64,000 nucleotides of DNA from Opitutaceae bacterium (GTDB lineage: Bacteria; Verrucomicrobiota; Verrucomicrobiia; Opitutales; Opitutaceae): NCBI GenBank assembly GCA_041395105.1, contig JAWLBB010000002.1, positions 372,001 to 436,000 of the forward strand, in the 5' to 3' direction. This document shows, piece after piece, positions 37,745 through 47,087 of this stretch. The position numbers and the translations under genes were made by a program. Below the pieces are notes generated by a model. It did not search any database, had not been told where the DNA came from, and worked only from the letters and a program-made list of their open reading frames with translations. Positions within the stretch are counted from its first letter, which is position 1; every line of letters starts with the position of its first letter.

Positions 37745-38962
37745 TCAGGCACCGACCAGGTTGAGGATCCGGCCGAAAACGCCACCCCTTTTCCGGGTCG
37801 GCGGCGCATCGTTCTCGCCCTGGAAATTCAGGCCGTAATTGAGAAGACCGAGCACTGTCGAATACTCGGGCTGCTTCACTTCATCGTGCATGCCCGGGTT
37901 CTCACCGAGGCGAACCGGGATCTTGAAGACCTCCTGGGCCGCCCGGTCAATCATCGGAAGGCGGGAGGTCCCGCCCGTCAGGACGACACCGGCACCGAGG
38001 TTCTCGCTCACGAAATTCGAGCCGAGCGATCTGCGCACCACTTCGAAGAGTTCCGATACCCGCAGCGAAAGGATCCTCTCGATCGAATGGCGGGAGACCT
38101 GCCGGTCTCCGATCGACAGATTGCCATTGAGCCAGACCCGTTCGGTCCGGTCCCGGCACTGCAGGACCGCCGAACCGAAACGCAGCTTGAGCGTCTCCGC
38201 CTGCGACGAGGTCAATCGGAGCCCCACGCTCAGGTCGTTGGTCAGGTGATCCCCTCCCACCGGGACAACCCCGGCCACATGACAATGCCCATCCTGATAA
38301 AGGGCATAATCGGTCGTGCCCCGGCCGATATCGAGAACCAGCACCCCGTGATTGCGTTCCTCCTGGGTGGTGACCATGACGCCGGAAGCGAGGCTTGAGA
38401 GGATGATGTCATCGACGTGCAGGGAGAACCCGTTGATGACGTGGATATGGTCGCTCACCTTGGACGCCTGCCCGTGCACCGTCCAATAGCCCACCTCAAG
38501 ACGTTTCCCCTCAAGATAAAGGGGATTGGGCTCGATCCGCCCGTCCAGCCGGAAAGGCCGCCGGATATGGTGGATGATGGTCCGTTCGGGCGGCAACTGT
38601 TTCTCCTTGGCCAGGCTCTTCACTCTCTCGATATCCTCGTGCCCGACCCGGTTGTCGGCCGCGCTCACCGTGACGCCCTCCTCGCTCATGAATCCGGCGA
38701 GGTGGCCGCCGGTTTGCGCAAGATAGACTCCGTCGATGCGGACTCCGGCCCGTTTCTCCGCCGCGAGGATGGCCGCATGCGCACAATCGGTGGCTGCTGC
38801 GAAATCCACGATCTCTCCCTTGACCACGCCCCGCGACGAGCACTGACCCATCCCGATAATGCTCAGACTGCGCCCATTGGTGATTTCACCAACGAGAACG
38901 GCAACCTTGGCGGTTCCAATCTCGATTGCTCCGATTATCCGACTCTTCGACATGACGGCCAT
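37745..38962 (-). CDS. ftsA: cell division protein FtsA
   Basis: This is a 405-residue actin-like protein tethering FtsZ to the membrane. It begins AIEIGTAKVAVLVGEI and has the FtsA-specific 1C region, the phosphate motif LDIGRGTTDYALYQDG and VVLTGGTSRLPM. The C-terminus (GVFGRILNLVGA) can form the amphipathic membrane helix. The start is ATG 38962 or the fourth codon (38953). It begins 2 bp after the ftsQ stop. Confidence 0.95.
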   Translation of the reverse strand: MAVMSKSRIIGAIEIGTAKVAVLVGEITNGRSLSIIGMGQCSSRGVVKGEIVDFAAATDCAHAAILAAEKRAGVRIDGVYLAQTGGHLAGFMSEEGVTVSAADNRVGHEDIERVKSLAKEKQLPPERTIIHHIRRPFRLDGRIEPNPLYLEGKRLEVGYWTVHGQASKVSDHIHVINGFSLHVDDIILSSLASGVMVTTQEERNHGVLVLDIGRGTTDYALYQDGHCHVAGVVPVGGDHLTNDLSVGLRLTSSQAETLKLRFGSAVLQCRDRTERVWLNGNLSIGDRQVSRHSIERILSLRVSELFEVVRRSLGSNFVSENLGAGVVLTGGTSRLPMIDRAAQEVFKIPVRLGENPGMHDEVKQPEYSTVLGLLNYGLNFQGENDAPPTRKRGGVFGRILNLVGA

Positions 38963-38964
38963 TT

Positions 38965-39897
38965 TCAGTTTCCTGAGTAAAGGTTCTGGGGGTTGCGGGA
39001 ATCTTCGCCGGCGGCCAGTTCGACCGCCGCCTGGTTCTTGAAAGAAAGATCGATCCTGGCCGGTCTCTCGCCGGCCGATCGTCGGTAGTAATCCAGGATA
39101 TAGTCAAGCCGGGCCAGCTGGTTGCGGTAGGAACCCGGCTCAAAGATGATCTCGTTCACTTCCCGGGTCCGCACCACGATGAAGGGGCGGCGATCGAGGG
39201 CGACAATCCGCCACTCCCCGACCAGATGCGGCGCGATCTGTTCCGCGAGCGTGAAAAGTGAAACCACGTCGTCGAGCCGCGAAATCGGTGCAAAACCGCC
39301 GCCCCGGCGCACCAGGCGGATTCCGTCGAGGAAGGGAATGCGCGCAATCAGCTCCTCATCATATCCAAAACCCTTATACAAAACCCCGTCGACCGCAACC
39401 AGGTAGACGACCGAGCCGCCATCCTCGCCGCGGGTGACCAGGCGGGCGACCGGCGTGCGTTCGTTCAGGCTGACCACCAGGGTCGAGGGAAAACGACGCG
39501 AAATGGTGGCCGCCGCGACCTGGCCGTCCGACTCGAGCCGGGTCTTGATCGCCTGGATGTCAACGTCCATCAAGCCGGCCTCGGCCGGGATCTGCAGGCG
39601 CCGATTGATCCACTCGTCCGAAAGTACTCCGTCCGTGACCAGGATGATTTCCTCGATCGGATTGGCCTTGGCGACAACACCCACCGCTTCCGATCCCCGA
39701 TCCAGGTACCAGATACCCAGGCCGATCCCGCCCGCGACCAGAGCGACCAGGGTGCCCCCTGCCAGAGCCCGCCAGATCCGGCTTCGGGTGCGGGCCTTCG
39801 CCGGCTTGCTCATCGGGAGGCCCCGGACCTCCTGCTTGATGTTCCGCCAGGAACCGGATCCCTCCGCTCCCGCCTGTCTGTGGCCCGCCTTTTTCAT
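38965..39897 (-). CDS. ftsQ: cell division protein FtsQ
   Basis: This is a 310-residue bitopic protein with a long basic cytoplasmic N-terminus (about 45 residues), one membrane segment (LAGGTLVALVAGGIGLGIWYL), a POTRA domain (IEEIILVTDGVLSDEWINRR) and the FtsQ beta domain (ISRRFPSTLVVSLNERTPVA). It links FtsL/FtsB and FtsW/I to the divisome. Its ATG overlaps the stop of the murC-murB gene (ATGA). Sequence conservation is low, as usual for FtsQ; position supports the call. Confidence 0.88.
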   Translation of the reverse strand: MKKAGHRQAGAEGSGSWRNIKQEVRGLPMSKPAKARTRSRIWRALAGGTLVALVAGGIGLGIWYLDRGSEAVGVVAKANPIEEIILVTDGVLSDEWINRRLQIPAEAGLMDVDIQAIKTRLESDGQVAAATISRRFPSTLVVSLNERTPVARLVTRGEDGGSVVYLVAVDGVLYKGFGYDEELIARIPFLDGIRLVRRGGGFAPISRLDDVVSLFTLAEQIAPHLVGEWRIVALDRRPFIVVRTREVNEIIFEPGSYRNQLARLDYILDYYRRSAGERPARIDLSFKNQAAVELAAGEDSRNPQNLYSGN

Positions 39898-42290
39898 TGT
39901 GGTTTCACTCCGCTGGTGTCTTCAGTTGCCGATCCGCCGGACGCGGCGGCCTCCGGAGGCCTCACCCCGACAAGGACCTCGCTCCAATCCCGTCCGTAGA
40001 GCAGCACTTCCGGCTCCAGGACGATGTTTGTTTCGCGGGAGACGCGATCCCGGACCAGGCGCACCAGATCGATGACATCGCGGGCGGTCGCCCCTCCCCG
40101 GTTGATGATGAAATTGGCATGCCGGGCGGAGATCTCGGCATTACCCACCCGCATCCCCTTCAACCCGAGCGCGTCGATGAGGCGACCCGCTGAATCACCG
40201 TCCGGGTTCTTGAATATGCAGCCTGCGCTCGGCTCCTTTGGTTGCGCCTCCTGGCGCCGGTCGCGATAGGCCTCGATCCGCGACCGGATGACCGAGGACT
40301 CTCCCTCCGAGGCCGGGTGCAGGATGGCGCCGATCGCGATGGCCTCCGCCAGTTCATCGCAGGATCGATACCGGACAGAAAGGGCCTCGCGTCCGAGAAT
40401 GCGCATCTCGCCGTTCAACGTGACGAGGTGGACCTCGTCGACCACCTCATAAATCCAGCTGCCCATGGCTCCGGCATTCATCCGGAGCGCACCGCCCAGC
40501 GTACCCGGGATACCCTCCAGGAACTCGAAACCCGACCAACCCTGATGGCAGGCCTGGCCGCAGAGTTCCTTCAGGCGAAGGCCGGCTCCGACCAGCAGAC
40601 GTCCGTCTTCGAGCCGACGGATCCGGCCCCAGTTCGGGTGCAGCAGGCGGACGACCAGGCCGGCGACGCCTTCATCCGGAACAATGAGATTCGACCCGCG
40701 GCCGAGAATGTTGACGGGGAGTCCCGCCTCATGGGCCGCCCCCAGCAGAACCTGGAGTTCCTCCACCGAGGCAGGCTCGGCAAAGAGTTCGGCCGGCCCC
40801 CCGATGCGGATGGTGGTCTTGCGATCAAGGGCCTCGTTGATCCGCACGCTTTCCAGGGCCACCCGATCACTGCGCAGCGCCCGAAAGAAACGCGTCAGCC
40901 GACCCATGCGATCATCCAGGCTACAGACAGTGCCCACCACGCCGCGGGCAAACCGGTCGATCGAGCCCGCCCCGACAAAAAGCAGGAAATCTCCATCACG
41001 GCAATCCTCGGCGATGCGTCGGCGGCCGGCCAAATCGTCCACGACCACTTCGGGGAGAGCGGACCGATCCCCGAACCGGCGGAATGCATCCAGAAGGTCC
41101 TCGATTTTGCCGCCGTCGACCGGCCTTTCCGCCGCCGGGTAAACATCCATCAGATAGAGCCGGTCCGCCCGTTGCAGGACCTGGGCGAACTCGGTCCGGA
41201 AACGCGCGGTCCGGGAATAGCGATGAGGCTGAAAGACAATGACCAGCCTCCGGTCGGCAGCCGGGCGGATCGCTTCGATCAGTGCGCCGATCTCGGAGGG
41301 ATGGTGAGCGTAATCTTCCATCACCGTAAGGTGTGGCCCCTCGATCAGGATCTGCTGGCGCCGGCGGACCCCGGGGAAAGCGGCCAGAAGATCCGTCTCG
41401 GGAGAGACGCCAAGGAAACCGGACACAGCCAGGGCGCCGCAGGCATTGATCGCGTTGAACTCACCCCGGGCCCTGACCCGCGCGGTGGTCTGACCGAAAC
41501 GGCCACCCAGACTGAGGACCCTGCCACTGCCTCCCTCGACCGAGCCCAACAGGTCGTAGTCTCCGCCCGGCCCGAAACTGATGGTGGAGGAAGGCGGGCG
41601 GCCTCCGAAGAGATCCCGGGAAACTGGGCAGGCCCGGTTGAAGAAGACCGCGCGCTTTGTCCGGTCGGCCAGTGCCCGGAAGGGAATCTTGATCGCCTCA
41701 AGATCGGCGTAGCGGTCGCAATGGTCGAGCTCGAGGTTCACACAGAGGGTGATCTCCGGGGAGAACAGATCGATTGTCCCGTCGCTTTCATCGATCTCCG
41801 CCACGAGCCAGTCGCTCGATCCCCGGCAGGCCGGAGGAATCGAATCGTCCGCGAAGAGCCCGCCCAGCACATAGCCGGGGTCCATTCCGGCGGTCCGGAG
41901 CGCATGGATGAGCATGGCGCAGCTCGAGGTCTTGCCGTGCGATCCGGCCACCGCGATCAACCGCCGATCCGCGGCCAGGGCCGCCAGGGCCTCACCCCTG
42001 CGGAAGACGGGCAGGCCCAGATCCAGGGCCGACCGCAAACTGGGATGATCCGGCCCCACCGCCGAGGAATAGACCAGCGCGGAGACAGCCGGATCAGCCG
42101 GCCCTGCTTCAGGAATCACGATCTCCCTCGCCTTGAGTCGCTGCGCCACCTCGGGCGAGAGATTGGCATCCTCTCCGCTTACCCGGCAGCCGCTCTCGGC
42201 CAGGAACATGGCAAGGGGGGCCATTCCCATGCCGCCTATCCCCACAAAGTGGATACGCAGGCCGTTCTCGATCTTCAGGGGAACCGTCAT
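39894..42290 (-). CDS. murC/murB: MurC-MurB fusion (UDP-MurNAc-L-alanine ligase / UDP-enolpyruvyl-GlcNAc reductase)
   Basis: This is a 798-residue fusion of two peptidoglycan precursor enzymes. Residues 1-455 are MurC: FVGIGGMGMAPLA at 15-27, ATP loop GSHGKTSS at 116-123, and the Mur ligase C-domain (MEDYAHHPSEI). Residues 460-798 are MurB with FAD motifs TIRIGGPAELF and NILGRGSNLIVPDEG, and GCIFKNP near 690. There Cys takes the place of the Ser proton donor of E. coli MurB, a known variant. MurB acts just before MurC, so the fusion couples consecutive steps. It overlaps murG upstream and ftsQ downstream by 4 nt each. No ddl follows. Confidence 0.95.
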   Translation of the reverse strand: MTVPLKIENGLRIHFVGIGGMGMAPLAMFLAESGCRVSGEDANLSPEVAQRLKAREIVIPEAGPADPAVSALVYSSAVGPDHPSLRSALDLGLPVFRRGEALAALAADRRLIAVAGSHGKTSSCAMLIHALRTAGMDPGYVLGGLFADDSIPPACRGSSDWLVAEIDESDGTIDLFSPEITLCVNLELDHCDRYADLEAIKIPFRALADRTKRAVFFNRACPVSRDLFGGRPPSSTISFGPGGDYDLLGSVEGGSGRVLSLGGRFGQTTARVRARGEFNAINACGALAVSGFLGVSPETDLLAAFPGVRRRQQILIEGPHLTVMEDYAHHPSEIGALIEAIRPAADRRLVIVFQPHRYSRTARFRTEFAQVLQRADRLYLMDVYPAAERPVDGGKIEDLLDAFRRFGDRSALPEVVVDDLAGRRRIAEDCRDGDFLLFVGAGSIDRFARGVVGTVCSLDDRMGRLTRFFRALRSDRVALESVRINEALDRKTTIRIGGPAELFAEPASVEELQVLLGAAHEAGLPVNILGRGSNLIVPDEGVAGLVVRLLHPNWGRIRRLEDGRLLVGAGLRLKELCGQACHQGWSGFEFLEGIPGTLGGALRMNAGAMGSWIYEVVDEVHLVTLNGEMRILGREALSVRYRSCDELAEAIAIGAILHPASEGESSVIRSRIEAYRDRRQEAQPKEPSAGCIFKNPDGDSAGRLIDALGLKGMRVGNAEISARHANFIINRGGATARDVIDLVRLVRDRVSRETNIVLEPEVLLYGRDWSEVLVGVRPPEAAASGGSATEDTSGVKPQ

Positions 42291-43420
42291 GCCGCTTCCG
42301 GCGCTGCCGATTTCGGGCGGCGCTTGTCTTCGTGTTCCCGGCCCAGCTCATCGAGATCGCGGACGATCCGGTCAATGGTGTTCTCCCGGTCCATCCTTTC
42401 CAGGTTCTTCTGGAATTGAGCGAGCAGCCAGTCGTTGAAAATCACCTCCTTCACCTCCCGCTGAAGATCACCAATATAGGATTCCTCCAGGAGAAGGCCC
42501 CCGCCCTGTTGCTCGAAAAAACGACCGTTGACCAGCTGGTGGCCGTCGGCGGCATGGGGATAGGGGATGAGGATTGCGGGCAGCCGGCAACGGATCAGTT
42601 CGGCGATCGTGCCGGCACCGGCCCGGGCCACAGCCAGATCGGCGGCCGAGAGCAGGTCCGCCACGTTGTCCGAAAAGGGGGTAAAGACCGCCCGGACCGT
42701 GGACCCATTCCGGGATTCCAGCGAAAAGACACCGTCGGCCCCTTTGCCGGGACCGGTCACGCAGTAGATCTGGATCTCCTGTTTGGCGAAAAATTCGAGG
42801 TGACGGTTGACCCAATCATTGAGGGCGACCGCCCCCTGGCTGCCCCCCAGAACGAGCAGGGTCTTCTGATTGGGATCCAGTCCGAGGCGCTCGCGCGCCC
42901 TGGCCTTGCCCACGCGGTGGATTTCCCGTCGCACCGGAAACCCGTGGTAGCGGATCCGGTCGGTCCCTGCCCGGCTCAACCGGACCCCGGCCGGCAGGTA
43001 GATCCGGCGGGCCAGTGGGCCGACCACCCGGATGGCCCGGCCAACCACCCGGTTGGCTTCGTGCAGCGCCACCGGTACTCCGCGGATCGCACCGCTGATC
43101 GCGATGGCCACACAGGTGTAGCCGCCGAAACCGAAGATGACGTCCGGATTGAACGAGCGGATCAGGCGCAGCGCGAACCCGAGTGCCTTCAGCTGCATCC
43201 ACGCGAAATTGACGACCCGGATCGGATTGAGGGACAACCCGACCCCGGGAAGCCGCTCGAAATGAAATTCCGGATACTTCTGGATCAGCCGGGAATCAAT
43301 CTGCTTGTTGCTGATGAGCAGGCAGCACTCATGCCCGCGCGCCACCAGTTCCTCAGCCAGGGCGATACCCGGCGCGAGGTGCCCGCCGGTGCCGCCGCAG
43401 GCGATCAGGTAGCGGCTCAT
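42287..43420 (-). CDS. murG: UDP-GlcNAc:lipid I N-acetylglucosaminyltransferase MurG
   Basis: This is a 377-residue GT28 enzyme that makes lipid II at the inner face of the membrane. The N-domain loop is ACGGTGGHLAPGIALAEEL, with the second G-loop FGFGGYTCVAIAIS; the C-domain has LLVLGGSQGAVALN and RAGAGTIAELI, and PYPHAADGHQ binds UDP-GlcNAc. The C-terminus is Lys/Arg-rich. It overlaps ftsW upstream by 4 nt (ATGA) and the murC-murB gene downstream by 4 nt. Confidence 0.96.
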   Translation of the reverse strand: MSRYLIACGGTGGHLAPGIALAEELVARGHECCLLISNKQIDSRLIQKYPEFHFERLPGVGLSLNPIRVVNFAWMQLKALGFALRLIRSFNPDVIFGFGGYTCVAIAISGAIRGVPVALHEANRVVGRAIRVVGPLARRIYLPAGVRLSRAGTDRIRYHGFPVRREIHRVGKARARERLGLDPNQKTLLVLGGSQGAVALNDWVNRHLEFFAKQEIQIYCVTGPGKGADGVFSLESRNGSTVRAVFTPFSDNVADLLSAADLAVARAGAGTIAELIRCRLPAILIPYPHAADGHQLVNGRFFEQQGGGLLLEESYIGDLQREVKEVIFNDWLLAQFQKNLERMDRENTIDRIVRDLDELGREHEDKRRPKSAAPEAA

Positions 43421-44580
43421 CCGTTGATCTCCTTCATCGATCTCTCCGTGTCGGTCAGGGCCGGCCGCGACCAGGCGATCCGGGTGTTGAGCAGTATCCC
43501 GATGAGCAGCGCCATGAGGACGAGATTGGATCCGCCGTAGCTGATGAAGGGCAGCGACATGCCCTTGGTCGGCAGGCAGCCCGTGACCACCCCCAGGTTG
43601 ATCAACGCCTGAAAGGTCAGCATGAGAAGGCAGCCCGCGACGATGAGGAATTGAAAGAGGTTGGGCGCCCGCCTCAGGTGGGCCAGTCCGAGCATGAAAA
43701 TAAGGGCGAAGAGCGCGACCACCCCGAGAGTGACCCCAAGACCAAGTTCCTCGCCCACGATGGCGAAGATGAAGTCGGTGTGGGCCTCGGGGAGGAAGGC
43801 CATCTGCTGCCGGCCGTTGCCCAGCCCCACCCCGGTCGGCCCCCCGGCGCCGAACGCGAGGATGGCCTGCCAGAGCTGGTAGGCGCCGTCGGCCCGGTGG
43901 GCCTCCACATCGAGGAAGGAGGTGATCCGCGCCAGCCGCACCGGGTTGTGCATGATGGCCACGGCGAAGAGGGTGATTCCCGCCAGGACCGAGGGGATGA
44001 GAAAGATCATCCGGGAACCCGCCAGGAGAAGCATGGTGAACCCGATGGCCCCGCAGAGCATGGCGGTGCCGAAGTCGGGCTCAAGGAGGATGAGCAGGCA
44101 GAAGACGGAGATACCGGCCGCGGGAAGAACGAAGCCGCGCCAGAAACTCGGGATTCGCTGCTGATTCGCCGCCAGATAGTGAGCCAGACCAAAGACGAGC
44201 GCCAGCTTGGCAAACTCCGAAACCTGCAGTCGCATCAGTCCCAGGTCCAGCCAGCGCCGGCTCCCGTTGACCTCGATCCCGATACCGGGAATCAGGACGA
44301 CCACCAGGCTCAGAATCGCCGCGCCGGTCACCAGCCAGACCATCGGCCTCAGGGATTCGAGGTTCACGCGGGTCGCAAGAAAGCCCGAAACCAACGCGAT
44401 CAGGAGCCAGATCACCTGGCGGCGGACGAAGAAATAGGGATCGTTTTCAAAAAACGAGACACTGGCGCTGAAAAGCACGATGACACCCAACGTGGTCAGG
44501 GCGACCACGCAGAGCAGGATCAGTGAAACCGGGCTGAAGAGCGCCCGCCATCTGGTGCTTAGTGTCTCGACTTGCGCCAT
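43417..44580 (-). CDS. ftsW: SEDS peptidoglycan glycosyltransferase FtsW
   Basis: This is a 387-residue polytopic protein of the SEDS family that polymerises septal glycan with FtsI. Features are the long arginine-linked early helices, VNGSRRWLDLGLMRLQVSEFAK, LLLEPDFGTAMLC, ILAFGAGGPTGVGLGNGRQQ, LPEAHTDFIFAIVGEELG and PTKGMSLPFISYGGSN. The active-site Asp is in LLEPDFG. It lies between the LysM gene (14 bp upstream) and murG. Confidence 0.96.
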   Translation of the reverse strand: MAQVETLSTRWRALFSPVSLILLCVVALTTLGVIVLFSASVSFFENDPYFFVRRQVIWLLIALVSGFLATRVNLESLRPMVWLVTGAAILSLVVVLIPGIGIEVNGSRRWLDLGLMRLQVSEFAKLALVFGLAHYLAANQQRIPSFWRGFVLPAAGISVFCLLILLEPDFGTAMLCGAIGFTMLLLAGSRMIFLIPSVLAGITLFAVAIMHNPVRLARITSFLDVEAHRADGAYQLWQAILAFGAGGPTGVGLGNGRQQMAFLPEAHTDFIFAIVGEELGLGVTLGVVALFALIFMLGLAHLRRAPNLFQFLIVAGCLLMLTFQALINLGVVTGCLPTKGMSLPFISYGGSNLVLMALLIGILLNTRIAWSRPALTDTERSMKEING

Positions 44581-44594
44581 GAGAGAAAACCGGG

Positions 44595-45758
44595 TCAGGG
44601 CTGGGGCACCGGCTCGTCAATCGGAATGACCGGAGCAGGCAGGTCATCACCGGGAAGCAATTCATCCAGGTCCGAAGCAGGCTGCGACTCAACCGGAATG
44701 ACCGGAGAGGCGTCGCTCTCGTCCGGCAGAGCCGGTTCCGGCGCCTGCGAGGGCGGCGGGGTGCGACTGGATGCTGCCGGAGCCTGGCTGGCCGGAGGAT
44801 TGACCGTCACGCTCGTGCGGGTCGAATCCACCGAGGTGAATCCGGGAATGACCAGCTTCTGGCCCACCCGGAGTTTGCGCGCATCGGTGATCTGATTGGC
44901 TGCCATCAGTTCCTTGACGGTGACATCGTAATTGCGGGCGATCTCTCCGATGGTATCACCGGGCTGCACGGTCACGGTGACCGCATCGGCGGGTAGACCG
45001 GCGGATCCGCCGCCGGAGCCCGGGCGGGCGGCCGATCCCGCAGGAATGATCAGGACCTGACCGACCTGAATGAGGTCGCTTTCCAGCCGATTGGCCTGCC
45101 GAATGGCTCCGACCGTGGTGCCGTTCTGGCTGGCGATTCTCGCCAGGTAATCACCGGACTTGACCGTGTAGGTGCTCGACCCTTCGGGAAGAGAAGGCGC
45201 GGCGGCGGCCGGCCCTGTCGCATCACCTGGAGATCTGCGGGACATTCCGTCGGGCACCATGATCTTCTCTCCATATTGAATGGCATTGGGATTGATGCCG
45301 GGATTGACTGCCACGATGTCCTGGATGGACACCCCGAACTGACGGGAAATCGACCACAGGCTGTCTCCCCGCTTCACGCTGTAGGCAATGAGGACGGGTT
45401 CGCTGTAGGTCGGTTCAGCCGGTGTATCGGCGACCGGCTGAAGCACCCGCTCGGCAGGCCAGGCATCGCTTCCCTGCGTGCCGGCCGCACCCGGACGCGT
45501 CGGCGTGGCCCGGGCCCGGTCGGCCGGAGTCTGGCCCAGGAGGGGCTGGTTGGCGTAGCCGCTTCCAACCGGCAACGGATCAAGCGACGAACTCGTGGAT
45601 CCACCCTGGTTGCTCCAGTTCGCGCCGGTCGAGGGGACTTCGGCCGGTCCATCCTCCACCGGAGTGGGTCGGGATTGACAACCCGGACTGACCAGAAAGA
45701 CGACGAGGAGCACAAGGTGCAGGGCCAGCACCATGCTGAATATCTTGAGGATTTTCAT
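44595..45758 (-). CDS. LysM-domain lipoprotein inside the dcw cluster
   Basis: This is a 387-residue protein. The N-terminus has a signal with a lipobox-like end (LVVFLVSPGCQSRP), suggesting a lipoprotein with Cys at about 27. A Pro/Gly/Thr-rich linker leads to three LysM domains at about 127-172, 194-238 and 251-297, each with the form (S/P)GD.L..IA and ending in (I/L)(M/I)VP or similar. A Pro/Ser-rich tail follows. LysM binds peptidoglycan. There is no LytM/M23 domain, so unlike NlpD it is not an obvious amidase activator. Its place between murD and ftsW is not part of the textbook dcw order and suggests a division role. Confidence 0.9.
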   Translation of the reverse strand: MKILKIFSMVLALHLVLLVVFLVSPGCQSRPTPVEDGPAEVPSTGANWSNQGGSTSSSLDPLPVGSGYANQPLLGQTPADRARATPTRPGAAGTQGSDAWPAERVLQPVADTPAEPTYSEPVLIAYSVKRGDSLWSISRQFGVSIQDIVAVNPGINPNAIQYGEKIMVPDGMSRRSPGDATGPAAAAPSLPEGSSTYTVKSGDYLARIASQNGTTVGAIRQANRLESDLIQVGQVLIIPAGSAARPGSGGGSAGLPADAVTVTVQPGDTIGEIARNYDVTVKELMAANQITDARKLRVGQKLVIPGFTSVDSTRTSVTVNPPASQAPAASSRTPPPSQAPEPALPDESDASPVIPVESQPASDLDELLPGDDLPAPVIPIDEPVPQP

Positions 45759-45788
45759 AGAAAGATGTGTGGAAGGTTCGTATTGGGT

Positions 45789-47087
45789 TTAGCAGGACAT
45801 CGCCTGCCGAAGTTGCTGTTGGACCAGGGCGCAGAACTGTTCACCGCGCTCCTCGTAGCTCTGGAACATATCAAGACTCGAGAAGGCCGGACTGAGGAGG
45901 ACGGTATCACCGGGTCGCGCTCGGCTCAGGCAATCCCGAACCGCCTCGTCCAGATCACCGACGATCCGGGCCGAAACCCCTTTTTGAGCGAGCAATCCGA
46001 GCAGAAGCGGCGCAGTTTCCCCGAGGAGGACAGCATGGCGAATGCGCGGCGCGATCCGCGAGACAAATCCCTCGAAATCGCCGCCTTTGGATTTGCCCCC
46101 GCCGATCCAGAGGACGGGATCCGCAAAAGTGGAGATGGCCGCCTCGCAGGCGTGGAAGTTCGTCGCCTTCGAGTCGTTCCAGAAATCGATGCCGTCGATC
46201 GAACCGACCTGGCTGAGCCGATGGCGTCCGATGCGGAAACTGCAGAGCGCCTCACGTAGGACCTTGTCCGGCAGGCCCTGTCGGCGCCACCAGGCCGCCG
46301 CGAGAACAAAATTTCCGTGCTGCGGCCCGGACTGAAAAGCGGTGCCGGCGGCCAGGTCGCCCATGCCTTCGGGAGCGGCCGCCACGAGACCGGCCGGGTC
46401 CAGACCCAATCCGTGTTCATCACTGAAGGCGAGAACACCGGGGCCATAGAAGGCATGGCCGGCCGGAGTCCGGTCGACCAGGTTCTGCTTGGCCCTGAAG
46501 TAATCGACAAGGGTTCCGTGTCGCTCGAGGTGATCCTCCGCGAAATTCGTCCAGAGCGTCCAGTCGGCGGTCAGGATGCGCAGTGTCTCGGCCTGGAAGG
46601 AACTGACCTCGCAGACCGCGGTCGTCTCCGGATCGGTCACGCAGGCAGCCGTCCGGGTGAAGGCCGAACCGATGTTTCCCACTGCGACGGCCTGACGACC
46701 GGCCAGGCCGAGTGCATAGGTCAGGAATTCGGTCAGGGTCGTCTTCCCGTTCGTTCCGGTCACCGCGACAATCGGTCCCTTCCAGAAGAGGGCTGCAAAA
46801 TCGATTTCTCCGAGGCACTCGCATCCGGCCTGCCGGGCGACGGCAAACCAGGGATGGTCCGGGGAAAAGCCCGGACTGGTCACAACGAGGTCGTGACCGG
46901 CCGCTTCCTGCGGACCGAAGGTCGAATGGTCGGCCAGCGGGTCGGACGCATCGTAGACGACGGCCTCAAGGCCGCGGGCGGCGAGCAGGCGGCAGACTCC
47001 GCGTCCGCTGCGCCCGTGTCCCCAGACCGCGACCGGGCGGGCCAGGCGCGCCATCATCTCTTGAGCAATCGATCCGGCTTCGTTCAT
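45789..47087 (-). CDS. murD: UDP-MurNAc-L-alanine:D-glutamate ligase MurD
   Basis: This is a 432-residue Mur ligase adding D-Glu. It has the N-terminal Rossmann-like domain (VAVWGHGRSGRGVCRLLAARG), ATP loop VTGTNGKTTLTEFL, and the C-domain FWNDSKATNFHACEAAI with LWIGGGKSKGGDF, typical for MurD. Its ATG overlaps the mraY stop by 4 nt. The LysM gene follows after 30 bp. Confidence 0.95.
   Translation of the reverse strand: MNEAGSIAQEMMARLARPVAVWGHGRSGRGVCRLLAARGLEAVVYDASDPLADHSTFGPQEAAGHDLVVTSPGFSPDHPWFAVARQAGCECLGEIDFAALFWKGPIVAVTGTNGKTTLTEFLTYALGLAGRQAVAVGNIGSAFTRTAACVTDPETTAVCEVSSFQAETLRILTADWTLWTNFAEDHLERHGTLVDYFRAKQNLVDRTPAGHAFYGPGVLAFSDEHGLGLDPAGLVAAAPEGMGDLAAGTAFQSGPQHGNFVLAAAWWRRQGLPDKVLREALCSFRIGRHRLSQVGSIDGIDFWNDSKATNFHACEAAISTFADPVLWIGGGKSKGGDFEGFVSRIAPRIRHAVLLGETAPLLLGLLAQKGVSARIVGDLDEAVRDCLSRARPGDTVLLSPAFSSLDMFQSYEERGEQFCALVQQQLRQAMSC

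Noticed and set aside
40242..42419. Long 725-codon open frame on the plus strand
   Set aside because: It lies wholly antisense to the murC-murB fusion, has no recognisable domain and shows the composition typical of GC-rich shadow frames.
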